Shown piece after piece: positions 43,039-51,349 of a stretch of DNA of 64,000 nucleotides (position 1 is the stretch's first letter; every line of letters begins with the position of its first letter). Source of the stretch: Deltaproteobacteria bacterium HGW-Deltaproteobacteria-19 (GTDB lineage: Bacteria > Desulfobacterota > Syntrophia > Syntrophales > PHBD01); contig PHBD01000018.1 of the NCBI GenBank assembly GCA_002841865.1, positions 1 to 64,000 on the forward strand. Direction: 5' to 3'. The position numbers were made by a program, and so were the translations under genes. The notes under the pieces are model-generated. The model made no database searches and was not told where the DNA came from. It saw only the letters and a program-made list of their open reading frames with translations.

Positions 43039-43501
43039 ATAATTATTATAAAGAGCAGAAATATTAGCAGATAGCATCATCTCCTGCCTTTTCTTCAAAC
43101 CCGATCAAACATCCCTCAGATCAGAAATAGCGATAAAGACAACCCACCATTCAGATTCCGACCTTTTGGAACTCCTCCGGATGGAGCCTACTCTCTGCGG
43201 TGAGGTTTCCTTGCCATTCAATATTCATTGAGCGCATTCGGATGGTGCCGGAGACCCGCCTGGACCTGGAAAATCGGGCAACCGCCCGAAGGTTTGCCAG
43301 GGACTGTGACGATGGTTGTTTCGTCATGTTGCCCATATGCCTGGTTTTGACTCGGAAGAGTCGATGATCGGGTGGAGAAAGCAATGTGGAAGCACAACTA
43401 TCTGTATATATTGGAAATATCGCCGTATTGAATAATAAACTTGACAATATGTAAAATAGATTGTACTGCAGACGCCATGATCAAAACATGGGGTGCCGAA
43501 T
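43039..43501. other. 463-bp AT-rich intergenic region
   Basis: No convincing gene. Contains TTGACA at 43441-43446 followed by 17 bases and TACTGC, a plausible promoter for the XRE regulator at 43502. A minus-strand reading frame of 98 codons at 43151-43447 has no recognisable similarity and no ribosome binding site. Confidence 0.5.
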
Positions 43502-43729
43502 ATGTCAAAATCTCTGCCACAGCTCAAAATCGTAAATCGGTTGAACGTTCTCCGGGCGGAACAACGGATTACCCAGGAAAAACTCGCGAAAGAAGTGGGT
43601 GTCACGCGGGCAACGATCATCGCCATTGAGGGAGGGGGGTACAATCCATCCCTTGAATTGGCATTTCGCATTGCCCGCTACTTTAAAACGGACATTAATT
43701 CAATTTTCTCAATTGCGGAGGGAAAATAA
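43502..43729 (+). CDS. small XRE-family HTH regulator
   Basis: 75 residues from the ATG at 43502; a GTG at 43493 is an alternative. Nearly the whole protein is one XRE helix-turn-helix: LNVLRAEQRITQEKLAKEVGVTRATIIAIEGGGYNPSLELAFRIARYF. Such single-domain regulators with a TQEKLA helix and an overlapping membrane-protein gene are common, and the pair usually autoregulates. A consensus-like -35 lies ~60 bases upstream. The stop overlaps the next start by one base (TAATG), indicating a two-gene operon. Confidence 0.85.
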   Translation: MSKSLPQLKIVNRLNVLRAEQRITQEKLAKEVGVTRATIIAIEGGGYNPSLELAFRIARYFKTDINSIFSIAEGK

Positions 43730-44325
43730 TGAAACGCTTCGATTTAATTTTACTGAAGATCTTTTTGTATGGGCTTCCTGTCGTCATCGTTCTTGCTGTT
43801 TTCGGTTACTGCTATAGTCAGGGAATTGTTGATCGTGCAAACGGCATTGTCAGCCTCATGAACTCGGTTACAGGATTATTATTTGCGGCCTGGATGGCAA
43901 TTACCCTTTATCTGAGTTTCCGGTTAACAATCTCCGAATCGTTGCGAGATCAGGTAATTGCCAAAATAACCTTCATGCGGGAGCGCGATGAACGTGAGGC
44001 CATCCTGACGGGAAAGGCAACAAAAACGACGTTTCTAATTACCCTGGCTATTCTGATTCTCCTTTTTTCCCTCTCCTGCATTCAGGTATCGATCTATCGC
44101 GTTCCACAGGATCAAGCTGTTGATGGCAAGACGGGAATGATTTCCCTGGGGCTTGGTTTTAATCTGTTTGAACAGGAGAAACAGGATCAAGCATCAAAAG
44201 AGATGCAGCGAGAAAACATTTTCTTATATAAAGGACTGCCCGTTTCAAGCGAAGCAATCCTTCTGATGCTCATCGTTTTGCAGATTATTTCATATAATTA
44301 TTCAATGCGGCGACTCATGAAATGA
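43729..44325 (+). CDS. four-TM membrane protein paired with XRE regulator
   Basis: 198 residues with four likely membrane helices: IFLYGLPVVIVLAVFGYCYS, GLLFAAWMAITLYLSF, TTFLITLAILILLFSLSCI and a last one ILLMLIVLQIISY. A cytoplasmic charged segment (SLRDQVIAKITFMRERDEREAI) lies between helices 2 and 3, and an extracytoplasmic stretch of ~60 residues lies between 3 and 4. The arrangement recalls DUF2178-type partners of XRE regulators, though no family can be named with certainty. It may sense an envelope signal and control the regulator encoded upstream. Confidence 0.7.
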   Translation: MKRFDLILLKIFLYGLPVVIVLAVFGYCYSQGIVDRANGIVSLMNSVTGLLFAAWMAITLYLSFRLTISESLRDQVIAKITFMRERDEREAILTGKATKTTFLITLAILILLFSLSCIQVSIYRVPQDQAVDGKTGMISLGLGFNLFEQEKQDQASKEMQRENIFLYKGLPVSSEAILLMLIVLQIISYNYSMRRLMK

Positions 44326-45044
44326 TTGCGGGGAATCCGTAACCACCTTATTCAAGTAATCCTGGCGCCGAAACTACATCTATCCAACTGGAGAACACGC
44401 AGGGAAGGCTAGGCGAGGCCCCGGAAAAGAAAGAGCCCGCACCATGTTCACGCATGGCAGGGCTCTCTGAATCGCGCTCCGGAGGTATTGAACACATAAC
44501 GGGGAAAAGGGAACGTCTGGAATGGACCTGCAGGCGTTCATGTTGAAATCGGCATTTCAGTCAGGATAACTCCCGCAAGCATTCTGTCAAGATTTGTAAT
44601 GGTGAGGTGGTAAGGAAACCCGCTCTTGGTCTCAGTTGCCAGTGCTTTGGGGATCTAATCGGAGGATCTTCCGATCAATGTGTTTGGGGTGGAGGAAATG
44701 CTGACTGGCCTGCATGAAATGACCGGGATACATTTGAAGATCACCAATGAAAAGCTTTCGGATGGGGGGTTGGAGACCGACCCCGTGGGGCCGGAAAATT
44801 TCTTCCAGACAGGACGGGGATGGGAGGGTAATCACCTCCAAGCGTACGAGGAATGCGGGGATCTGCATGTTCTCCGTGAATAAGCGATTGACAACGGTTT
44901 TGAAAAATGTCAAAAGCGGTTCCTTCTTTGAATACGTCTTGTCGGAAGATGCGTCGTGTTGGCTGGACGTCATAACCGACTGATGGACGGCGCTTCGGAT
45001 GGCAGGCATCAAGTGGTTGCTGTGACGATCCGAAATAAGAAATC
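44326..45044. other. 719-bp region before tRNA-Arg with a strong hairpin
   Basis: The hairpin at 44432-44466 (AGAGCCC with GGGCTCT, inner CCATG/CATGG) may end the XRE operon. Open frames here, including a minus-strand one at 44632-45012, have neither recognisable similarity nor good start sites, and I regard them as non-coding or remnants. Confidence 0.5.
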
Positions 45045-45121
45045 GGGCGATTAGCTCAGGTGGATAGAGCGTTGGTCTCCGGAACCAAAGGCCCCGCGTT
45101 CGAGTCGCGGATCGCCCACCA
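45045..45121 (+). tRNA. tRNA-Arg (anticodon CCG)
   Basis: A full cloverleaf folds: acceptor GGGCGAT/ATCGCCC, D arm GCTC/GAGC, anticodon arm TTGGT/ACCAA with loop CTCCGGA (anticodon CCG), variable loop AGGCC, T arm CCGCG-TTCGAGT-CGCGG, and an encoded CCA. It is the right border of the AT-rich island; a partial copy of its 5' half lies at 42004. Confidence 0.95.
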
Positions 45122-45126
45122 TAATT

Positions 45127-45170
45127 AAAACAAGGGGTTAGGCAGATTGTCTGATCCCTTGTTTTTGTTT
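45127..45170 (+). terminator. terminator of tRNA-Arg
   Basis: AAAACAAGGG pairs with CCCTTGTTTT around a 19-base loop, followed by TGTTT, starting six bases after the tRNA end. Confidence 0.65.
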
Positions 45171-45557
45171 TAGCTAACCTCTGGCTAACACACTTCGAAG
45201 AAGGCAGCTTCCTTTTTTATGAAAATTGGATACGGCCAAAAATCAGTTCCTTCATGGAGAAATCTGTATGATGTAACTTTCGACAGATCCATTTAAGCCC
45301 TTTTGTTTCCTTGCTTAGGGATAGCCAGAAGGCTCAACTTTGGAATCCCCGCCTTTCCAGAACCGCCTCACTTGTCAGATTCAAAAAGTGAATATTTCTC
45401 GGTTATTCCTTCTTGTTTTTCGAGAACGCCTTCGGTTTTTCACCTCTCTTGGCTTTTTCCTCCCTGGTTTTAGCGCTTATACTGCAGATACGACCTCTTC
45501 CTGTCTCTTCGGATATTCGGTCTGCGATAGATTCTGAGATGAAAGGGAGGGGGCCCC

Positions 45558-45577
45558 CAAAAACCGGTCCAGTTTTG
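45558..45577. repeat. palindromic repeat AAAACCGGTCCGGTTTT-like, copy 1
   Basis: Near-perfect inverted repeat centred on CCGGTCC, followed by GGGGAC. Related copies occur at 50238, 52617 and 58585 in the accessory region only. Confidence 0.55.
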
Positions 45578-45593
45578 GGGACCCTCAACTTGG

Positions 45594-45639
45594 GAAGAAA
45601 TCTAACTCTGGATGAGGTACATGTTCAGGGGCAGGTCAA
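45594..45639 (+). repeat. dispersed repeat ending GGGGCAGGTCA, copy 1
   Basis: A ~46-bp unit (AGAAATCTAACTCTGGATGA... ...GGGGCAGGTCA). Clear copies lie at 51253 and 53729, weaker ones at 52729 and 55127, all between genes. Confidence 0.65.
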
Positions 45640-45808
45640 TTCCGAAAATGACAGATGCCCTTGGGAAAAAAGCCTGATATTGTAACGTGGCATCAGATAT
45701 CCTGTCCCCTCGATAGCGGAAAGATTATGCCGGAATAACAGGAGATTCCAAATGCGACTGCCTGCCAACCAGACTTTGTCATTTCCATGGGAAGGGGAAA
45801 GCCATAAC

Positions 45809-48778
45809 ATGCGCCTGACCGTCGCCCTGTTCATCGCCATTGTGATTGTTTGTCTTGGGTCTACCCCGTCCGCCGAGGCACAAGGCCTGCCATCCGAAAT
45901 CGGAGCGGAAATCGCGGTCGGCCGGAATCTCACGAACGACGAATGCAAACTGAGGCGTATCCAGGCGAGAGACTGGGGAGGCGATGCGGAGCGATACGCA
46001 CTTTTTTGCGAGGGGTGGTCGCAACAGAGCGGGCAGATGATTGTACTGCGCTCCGATTCGCAACCGCACACATGGTGGCTGGAGGAAAGCGGCTGGGCCC
46101 AGGCCATTCTTGCGGCTGGAGACTGTGAACCGCCAAAGGCCGAAGCCAATGTCAGTGGTCTCAAGGTGAGGGCTCGCCTTTGCCGGCATAGGCTCGGCTG
46201 GCGCCAGCTGATGCTGGTGGCGAAGTCTGAATCCGACACCTATATCGCGAATTTTCTGCCCAACAACGCACCCTTGATCGAGCGTGCCCTGCTGACCGCC
46301 ACTGGAAAGATTGCCCCGGAGACCTCCACAGCGCAGGGAAGGAGGATGATCAGCCTGAGGGCGTTGGAAGAGCTCATCGGGAAGGATTCCGAGCTGCCGT
46401 CGATCCGGGAGATCGGGAGTATCTTCGATTTGAGCAGACTGGCCCACTATCAGCATGAAGCCCGGCTCTACCGAACATCAGAGCTGACATGGCTGCAGGT
46501 CCTGGCGGCCCAGGAGCGCCTCTTCGGACTGGACAGTCCCGCGCTTGCCATGACGCTGCTGAGCATGTCCCATCCCATTCGGAACCAGCGCCGTCTGGAC
46601 GATGCACTGGCGTTCACGAAAAGGGCCGAGCCACTCGTGCGGAAGTCCCATAATCCCGTCCTGATCTCCCAATTATACAACCACCTTGCCTTCGACGCGG
46701 AATGGCGCAGGAACTATACAGCGGCCATCACGTTCAATCATGAAGCGATTGCCGCCCTGCCGGATGCCTGGCCCGGCTCGTCGGGCTGGCTGGCCGAAGT
46801 GTACTTCAGCCTGTCCATCGCCCAGTATGCAACCAAAGATTACAAGGCGGCCGAAAAGGCGGCACGTGATTCACTCTCGCGCTACATCAAAGCCCGGGGC
46901 CCTGACAGTGGGTGGACAAATCGAGTCCGCATGCAACTCGCGAGAATCCTGACGGCACAAAAGAACTTCGATGAGGCAGAGTACCACCTGAAAGAAGCTC
47001 TTCCCTCGGCGGAACGGATGTTCGGCCGGACGATCTGGTGGGCAAATGCGAAGGTTGTGGAGGCCGGCCTTGCACTGGCGAAGGACGACCAAGACCGGGC
47101 CCTGGGTTCATACCGTGCCTTTGCCTCCGTTGCGGCGCGGGAACCCTTCGCTTGTTTCTACAGTCCTTGCTTCAGTCCGTATGTCGACCTGCTTATAACG
47201 CGAGCCGGCGGTGATTCCGATAAAGCCCAAGGTGCTCTGCGCGAGGCGTTCTCGGTGGTTCAGCTTTTCGACTCCCCTGTCGTCAGCACTGCAATCCAGC
47301 ATCTGTCCGCTCGAGTCAGCGCCGGGGATCCGGAGCTTGCGGCCTTCACACGTGAGCAGCAGGACCTGGCGGAACAGCAGACAAGCCTCCGGGCGCAGTT
47401 GATGGCGGAGTCCAGAAAATCGGCAAAAAGTCGCTCCCCAAAAAGAGAGCAGTCCATCGAGAGCAAAATCAGCAAGTTGCAGGCACGGATCGACGAACAG
47501 GAGCCGAAGCTCCAGGACCGCTTCCCCAAATATGCTCAACTCGTGTCCCGAAGGCCTGTCGATGCGAAGCTGATTGACGAGATCCTGCAGCCTGATGAGG
47601 CTCTCCTTTACATGTCTCACGTGGGGAACAAGGGCTACACGTTCCTGCTGCACCGGAAACGTCTGAAGATCCACACCGTCAATCTGTCGCGAGTGGAACT
47701 TCGGCAGAAGGTCACCGCGTTGCGCAGTGGATTGGCCTTGGATGCCGGCCGCATGCGTCCCTTCGACGTCGCGTTGGCGCATACGCTCTACCGTGATCTC
47801 GTGGGGCCTCTCCTGGAATCCCCGGGACCGATTCGCCGGTTGGTCGTCATTCCGGCAGGGCCGCTGCTCAGCCTTCCGCCTGGCGTCCTGGTTTCCGGCG
47901 AGCCGGGCGCGGACGGAAAGATCCCCTGGCTGGCCCGCCGATTCAGTATCCTGGTCGTCCCGGATTTACGGGCCTTGGTGAACCTGCGCGGCATGGACAA
48001 ACCGCCGGCGTCCGCTTCCGGGTTTCTTGGCCTTGGCAATCCGAGATTTGACGCGGGCCAATCCGGCCCGGCGCTTTCAGGCAGGGCAAGCAATACCGGT
48101 GCAATGAGCAGGGGAATTCATCTTGTTTCCGCAAGCAAGGAGTTTCACGGAACTTCCTGCGCAGAAAAGTTGGATGTCCGCGCCCAGGTCGCGCGGCTGG
48201 CACCACTCCCCGAGTCTGCTGACGAGGTGCGGGCCATGTCTTCGTCCCTTGGTCACGGGAAGGCTGTGGTGCTTCTGGATGAGAAGGCGACCAAGTCGGG
48301 ACTCCGCAAGGCGAACCCGGAGACGTGGGGAATTGTTGCCTTCGCCACCCATGGGCTGCTGCCGGACGACCTCTACTGCGAGAACGAGCCCTCACTCGCA
48401 ATGGCGCCTGGCCCCGCCGGCGACCTTCAGGATGACGGTTTGCTTCGTGCGAGCGAGATCGCCACGATGCGCCTCCATGCTACACTGGTGATCCTTTCAG
48501 CCTGCAACACGGCAGGAGCAGACGGACGACTCGGCGGGGAGAGCCTTTCAGGGCTGGTCAGGGCCTTCTTCTATGCCGGTGCGCGAAACGTGCTCGCAAC
48601 ACATTGGACAATAGCGTCTCAGCCCACGGTCGATCTCATGAAGGAGATGGCAAGACGTCGAGAGCAGGGAATGAGCTGGCCGGAGGCTCTGATGGAAAGC
48701 AAGTCGCGGATGATGGACAATCCCGCAACGTCCCATCCTTTCTTCTGGGGGGCATTCAGCCTGGTTGGGGGAGGCTGA
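45809..48778 (+). CDS. exported TPR-CHAT protease-like protein
   Basis: 989 residues from the ATG at 45809, chosen because it starts a signal peptide (LTVALFIAIVIVCLGSTPSAEAQ) after GGGGAAAG; an ATG at 45752 would add 19. Residues ~200-500 hold tetratricopeptide-like helical pairs (AQERLFGLDSPALA, DYKAAEKAARDSLSRYI, NFDEAEYHLKEALPSAE). A charged coiled coil lies near 540-590. Residues ~690-985 are a CHAT domain, a caspase-like fold with His in FATHGLLPDD and Cys in LSACNTAGADG, both present. The GARNVLATHW and HPFFWGAF segments complete the family signature. CHAT-TPR proteins are often proteases in defence or signalling; this one appears to be exported. Confidence 0.9.
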   Translation: MRLTVALFIAIVIVCLGSTPSAEAQGLPSEIGAEIAVGRNLTNDECKLRRIQARDWGGDAERYALFCEGWSQQSGQMIVLRSDSQPHTWWLEESGWAQAILAAGDCEPPKAEANVSGLKVRARLCRHRLGWRQLMLVAKSESDTYIANFLPNNAPLIERALLTATGKIAPETSTAQGRRMISLRALEELIGKDSELPSIREIGSIFDLSRLAHYQHEARLYRTSELTWLQVLAAQERLFGLDSPALAMTLLSMSHPIRNQRRLDDALAFTKRAEPLVRKSHNPVLISQLYNHLAFDAEWRRNYTAAITFNHEAIAALPDAWPGSSGWLAEVYFSLSIAQYATKDYKAAEKAARDSLSRYIKARGPDSGWTNRVRMQLARILTAQKNFDEAEYHLKEALPSAERMFGRTIWWANAKVVEAGLALAKDDQDRALGSYRAFASVAAREPFACFYSPCFSPYVDLLITRAGGDSDKAQGALREAFSVVQLFDSPVVSTAIQHLSARVSAGDPELAAFTREQQDLAEQQTSLRAQLMAESRKSAKSRSPKREQSIESKISKLQARIDEQEPKLQDRFPKYAQLVSRRPVDAKLIDEILQPDEALLYMSHVGNKGYTFLLHRKRLKIHTVNLSRVELRQKVTALRSGLALDAGRMRPFDVALAHTLYRDLVGPLLESPGPIRRLVVIPAGPLLSLPPGVLVSGEPGADGKIPWLARRFSILVVPDLRALVNLRGMDKPPASASGFLGLGNPRFDAGQSGPALSGRASNTGAMSRGIHLVSASKEFHGTSCAEKLDVRAQVARLAPLPESADEVRAMSSSLGHGKAVVLLDEKATKSGLRKANPETWGIVAFATHGLLPDDLYCENEPSLAMAPGPAGDLQDDGLLRASEIATMRLHATLVILSACNTAGADGRLGGESLSGLVRAFFYAGARNVLATHWTIASQPTVDLMKEMARRREQGMSWPEALMESKSRMMDNPATSHPFFWGAFSLVGGG

Positions 48779-48883
48779 ACACATAGGATTTCGCAAGGTG
48801 GTGGGCCTGCATGCCATCGCCAATCATCCCGCGCCCCATGGCCTTCATTCGTCAAGGGTCCGGTTACACCGATCAAACGATTC

Positions 48884-50020
48884 TCAGCGCAGGAAGTCCC
48901 ACCAACGGACCAGAGGCGGCGAACTGTCCGGCACCACGGGCTGACCGGGTTTGGGCACGATGAGGTTGATGTCTGTACCGGACGCCGCAGCGAGCAGTCG
49001 GTTGACAGGTTCGTACCAGGAATGTGCCGCAAGGTTGTACGTTGCCCAGTGCGCGGGGATGAAGACGTTGCCCCGTACCAGGCGGTGCACCTCGATCGCC
49101 TGCTCGGGGGTTACGTGGATATCCGGCCAGGTCCTGCCGTAAGCACCTATCTTTATGAGCGTGCAGTCGAACGGGCCGAAGCGTTGTCCTATCTCGGAAA
49201 ACTCTGGCGTCATGCCGGAATCGCCACTGAAGAACACGCTGTGCCTTGGGCCGATGAGCATTACCGATGCCCACAACGTGGGATCGCGGCGGAAGGCCCG
49301 GCCGGAGAAATGTCGTGCGGGAGCTGCAAGAACACGCACCCCGTTGCCGATAACCGCCTCTTCCCACCAGTACAGCTCCACGATTTTTTCTGGAGGTACG
49401 CCCCAGTGCTCAAGGTGTGCACCGATGCCTAGCGCAACGATGAACTTCTTTGTTTTTGGGATAAGGGCACGCACCTCGTCCATCGCAAGATGATCGTAAT
49501 GGTCGTGCGAGATGACAACTGCATCAAACTCCGGTAGGTCTGCCATGGCAACAGGACATGGGAAGAATCGCTCGGACCCGATCCAGGAGAAGGGCGACGC
49601 GCGGGAAAAAAGCACCGGGTCGGTCAGGATAAGCGCGCCGTCGAGCTCTATGATGAACGCAGAATGGCCCAGCCACGTCACCCGCAAACCTCCGACAGGA
49701 GCTTGTGCAAAAAAACCGGCGGCGATTCTCTCTGTCGGTATCGGCTTGTGCGGATTGCGGTCGGACGCCTCAAGATACATCCGCCCAGTCTCGATGAACT
49801 GGCCGGGTGAGATCATATTGGTAGGAAGGGCGTTCACGAACTTACCCTCTTTGAAATTTGGGCATACAAGCATGCGCTCCAGCCGAGCGCCATCGGCCTT
49901 TCCGCCCATTTGTTCCTCTGCGAGCGCATACATGATAAGGCCTACGGCAATGCATGCGGCTACCGCTAACCCAAATACGATCAACAGAACTCTCCATTTC
50001 TTTGTAAGCCTTCGTATCAT
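48884..50020 (-). CDS. membrane-anchored MBL-fold hydrolase (UlaG / NAPE-PLD-like)
   Basis: 378 residues from the ATG at 50020, with one N-terminal anchor (VLLIVFGLAVAACIAVGLIMYAL). The beta-lactamase-fold domain shows VTWLGHSAFIIELDG near residue 115, VISHDHYDHLAMDEV near residue 170 (the HxHxDH metal motif), ARHFSGRAF near residue 235, FSGDSG near residue 265 and IPAHWATYNLAAHSW near residue 325. The set matches the UlaG/NAPE-PLD group that includes phospholipid- and lactonase-type hydrolases. With its anchor it would face the periplasm. Substrate unknown. Confidence 0.87.
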   Translation of the reverse strand: MIRRLTKKWRVLLIVFGLAVAACIAVGLIMYALAEEQMGGKADGARLERMLVCPNFKEGKFVNALPTNMISPGQFIETGRMYLEASDRNPHKPIPTERIAAGFFAQAPVGGLRVTWLGHSAFIIELDGALILTDPVLFSRASPFSWIGSERFFPCPVAMADLPEFDAVVISHDHYDHLAMDEVRALIPKTKKFIVALGIGAHLEHWGVPPEKIVELYWWEEAVIGNGVRVLAAPARHFSGRAFRRDPTLWASVMLIGPRHSVFFSGDSGMTPEFSEIGQRFGPFDCTLIKIGAYGRTWPDIHVTPEQAIEVHRLVRGNVFIPAHWATYNLAAHSWYEPVNRLLAAASGTDINLIVPKPGQPVVPDSSPPLVRWWDFLR

Positions 50021-50188
50021 CGTAATATCGCCTCTCCGGCAGCGCACGTTGTGCATCCGCAAACGGAGGAGTCACCTTGGGCATTGTGATCCACGAAACG
50101 TACGCCATGACCCAGGTTGAACCCTGTACCGCACGCTGTAGTAGTTTTCGCTATTGTCATCTACGGAGAACAATTATGCCCGGAGCCG

Positions 50189-51151
50189 TCACCGGATCGA
50201 TCCCCTCCCACCTCCATCTTGGAATTTTTTTTCCCTGGAGAACCGGACCGGTTTTGGGGGGGTAGTATATACAAGTTTGGCCTTGGGGCCGTTTCTCTTT
50301 GTTACGACATACAGGAGGATGCCAAAGAAGATCAGTACCGCTCCGGTAATATGATAAAGGGCCATGCGTTCCCCGAATACGATGTTTTCCGTTATGGCGG
50401 CAGACAGAGGGATAAGCCCGAAAAAGACCGCCGCCGTATTGGGATTGGCCTCCTTTATTCCCTCGCTCCAGAGATAGAACGCAAGATTTGTATTAAAGAG
50501 AGAAAGAAAGACTAACGCCACCACCAATGCCATGCTGATACTCCCTGCGGACACCGGTTCAAGGCTGAACGGGAGGAAACCGACAACGGCGAACAGAGAA
50601 CCGTAGGTTACGTTCTCAATCGACGTAACCTTGTCCTCAAATATCTTGATAAGTATCGAATATGTGGACCAACTCAGGGCGCACCCTACAATAAGCAGAT
50701 TTCCGACATTCACATCCATTGTGATGATTGACATGAAATCTCCCTTGACGACAACGATCAGGGCCCCTGTAACGGAAAGCACGATGGAAAGAAAACCGGC
50801 GGCGCTCAGTTTGTCTTTGAGAAAGATATACGAAAGGATGGCTATGTTCATCGGATTGCTCATGACAATGATCGAGGCTGTTGTTCCTGTGGTGTAGTTA
50901 AGGGCTACGTATGCCGCCAGATTGTTCATGTAATAGCCTGTCAGCGCAAGAGGGATCATGTAAACGATGGTCTTGAAAGATGGTTTTATCGGGTTCGGAT
51001 AAAACAGGAACGGCAGGAAGAACACGAAGGAAAGGAGAAACCGATACTCTCCCGTGAGGTAAGGTCCCAGGTGAACAACCGCATATCTGGCCGCTGTCCA
51101 TCCCATTCCCCAGATGATGCAGGCGAACGAAAGTTTTAAATAACCTGCCAT
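50189..51151 (-). CDS. DMT-superfamily EamA transporter
   Basis: 320 residues with ten membrane helices in two EamA repeats (residues ~1-135 and ~145-290): FACIIWGMGWTAARYAVVHLG begins the first and NLLIVGCALSWSTYSILIKIF the second. The cytoplasmic C-terminus is Lys/Arg-rich and ends beyond the palindromic repeat at 50238, which lies inside the last ~17 codons and encodes part of a PPKPVRFSREKK tail. Members export metabolites or amino acids; the substrate cannot be predicted. Not obviously linked to neighbours. Confidence 0.87.
   Translation of the reverse strand: MAGYLKLSFACIIWGMGWTAARYAVVHLGPYLTGEYRFLLSFVFFLPFLFYPNPIKPSFKTIVYMIPLALTGYYMNNLAAYVALNYTTGTTASIIVMSNPMNIAILSYIFLKDKLSAAGFLSIVLSVTGALIVVVKGDFMSIITMDVNVGNLLIVGCALSWSTYSILIKIFEDKVTSIENVTYGSLFAVVGFLPFSLEPVSAGSISMALVVALVFLSLFNTNLAFYLWSEGIKEANPNTAAVFFGLIPLSAAITENIVFGERMALYHITGAVLIFFGILLYVVTKRNGPKAKLVYTTPPKPVRFSREKKFQDGGGRGSIR
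50238..50256. repeat. palindromic repeat, copy 2
   Basis: AGAACCGGACCGGTTTTG followed by a G run; it overlaps the 3' end of the EamA gene, so the repeat appears to have extended or replaced that gene's C-terminal codons. Confidence 0.5.
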
Positions 51152-51252
51152 ACCCTATGCATCCTGAATCTGACCTCCCCTCCGAGTCATGTACCATACT
51201 CAGCGTTAGATTTCGATTTGATCCGCTGGACGATTTTTTCGGGGAGAAGGTC

Positions 51253-51297
51253 AAGAAACTTAACTCTGGATGAGGCACGCGATTTGGGGGCAGGTCA
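51253..51297 (+). repeat. dispersed repeat ending GGGGCAGGTCA, copy 2
   Basis: AAGAAACTTAACTCTGGATG... ...GGGGGCAGGTCA, differing from copy 1 at only a few positions; it sits between the divergent EamA region and the BKACE stop. Confidence 0.65.
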
Positions 51298-51349
51298 GAA
51301 AGAAAGAGGGAGCCGGTCAGGCTTCAACCGGCTCCCTCCATTGGAGGGA

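Larger units (their letters stand above)
45122..45808. other. 687-bp region downstream of tRNA-Arg
   Basis: Begins with the tRNA terminator. It then carries TTAGCTAACCTCTGGCTAAC, a pair of direct AGCTAAC/GGCTAAC motifs of the kind found at tRNA attachment sites, the palindrome at 45558 and the dispersed repeat at 45594. No gene seen. Confidence 0.5.

Noticed and set aside
43151-43447. Minus-strand 98-codon frame in the island
   Set aside because: No ribosome binding site, no recognisable motif, and a composition not clearly coding.
44632-45012. Minus-strand 126-codon frame before tRNA-Arg
   Set aside because: I could not match it to a transposase or any other family and it lacks a good start; treated as non-coding or a remnant.
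45413-45685. Small open frames between tRNA-Arg and the CHAT gene
   Set aside because: They cross the palindrome and dispersed repeat and show no protein-like conservation.
45809-48778. Link of the CHAT protein to a type III-E CRISPR system
   Set aside because: There is no gRAMP/Cas7-11, no CRISPR array and no associated regulator genes in the window.
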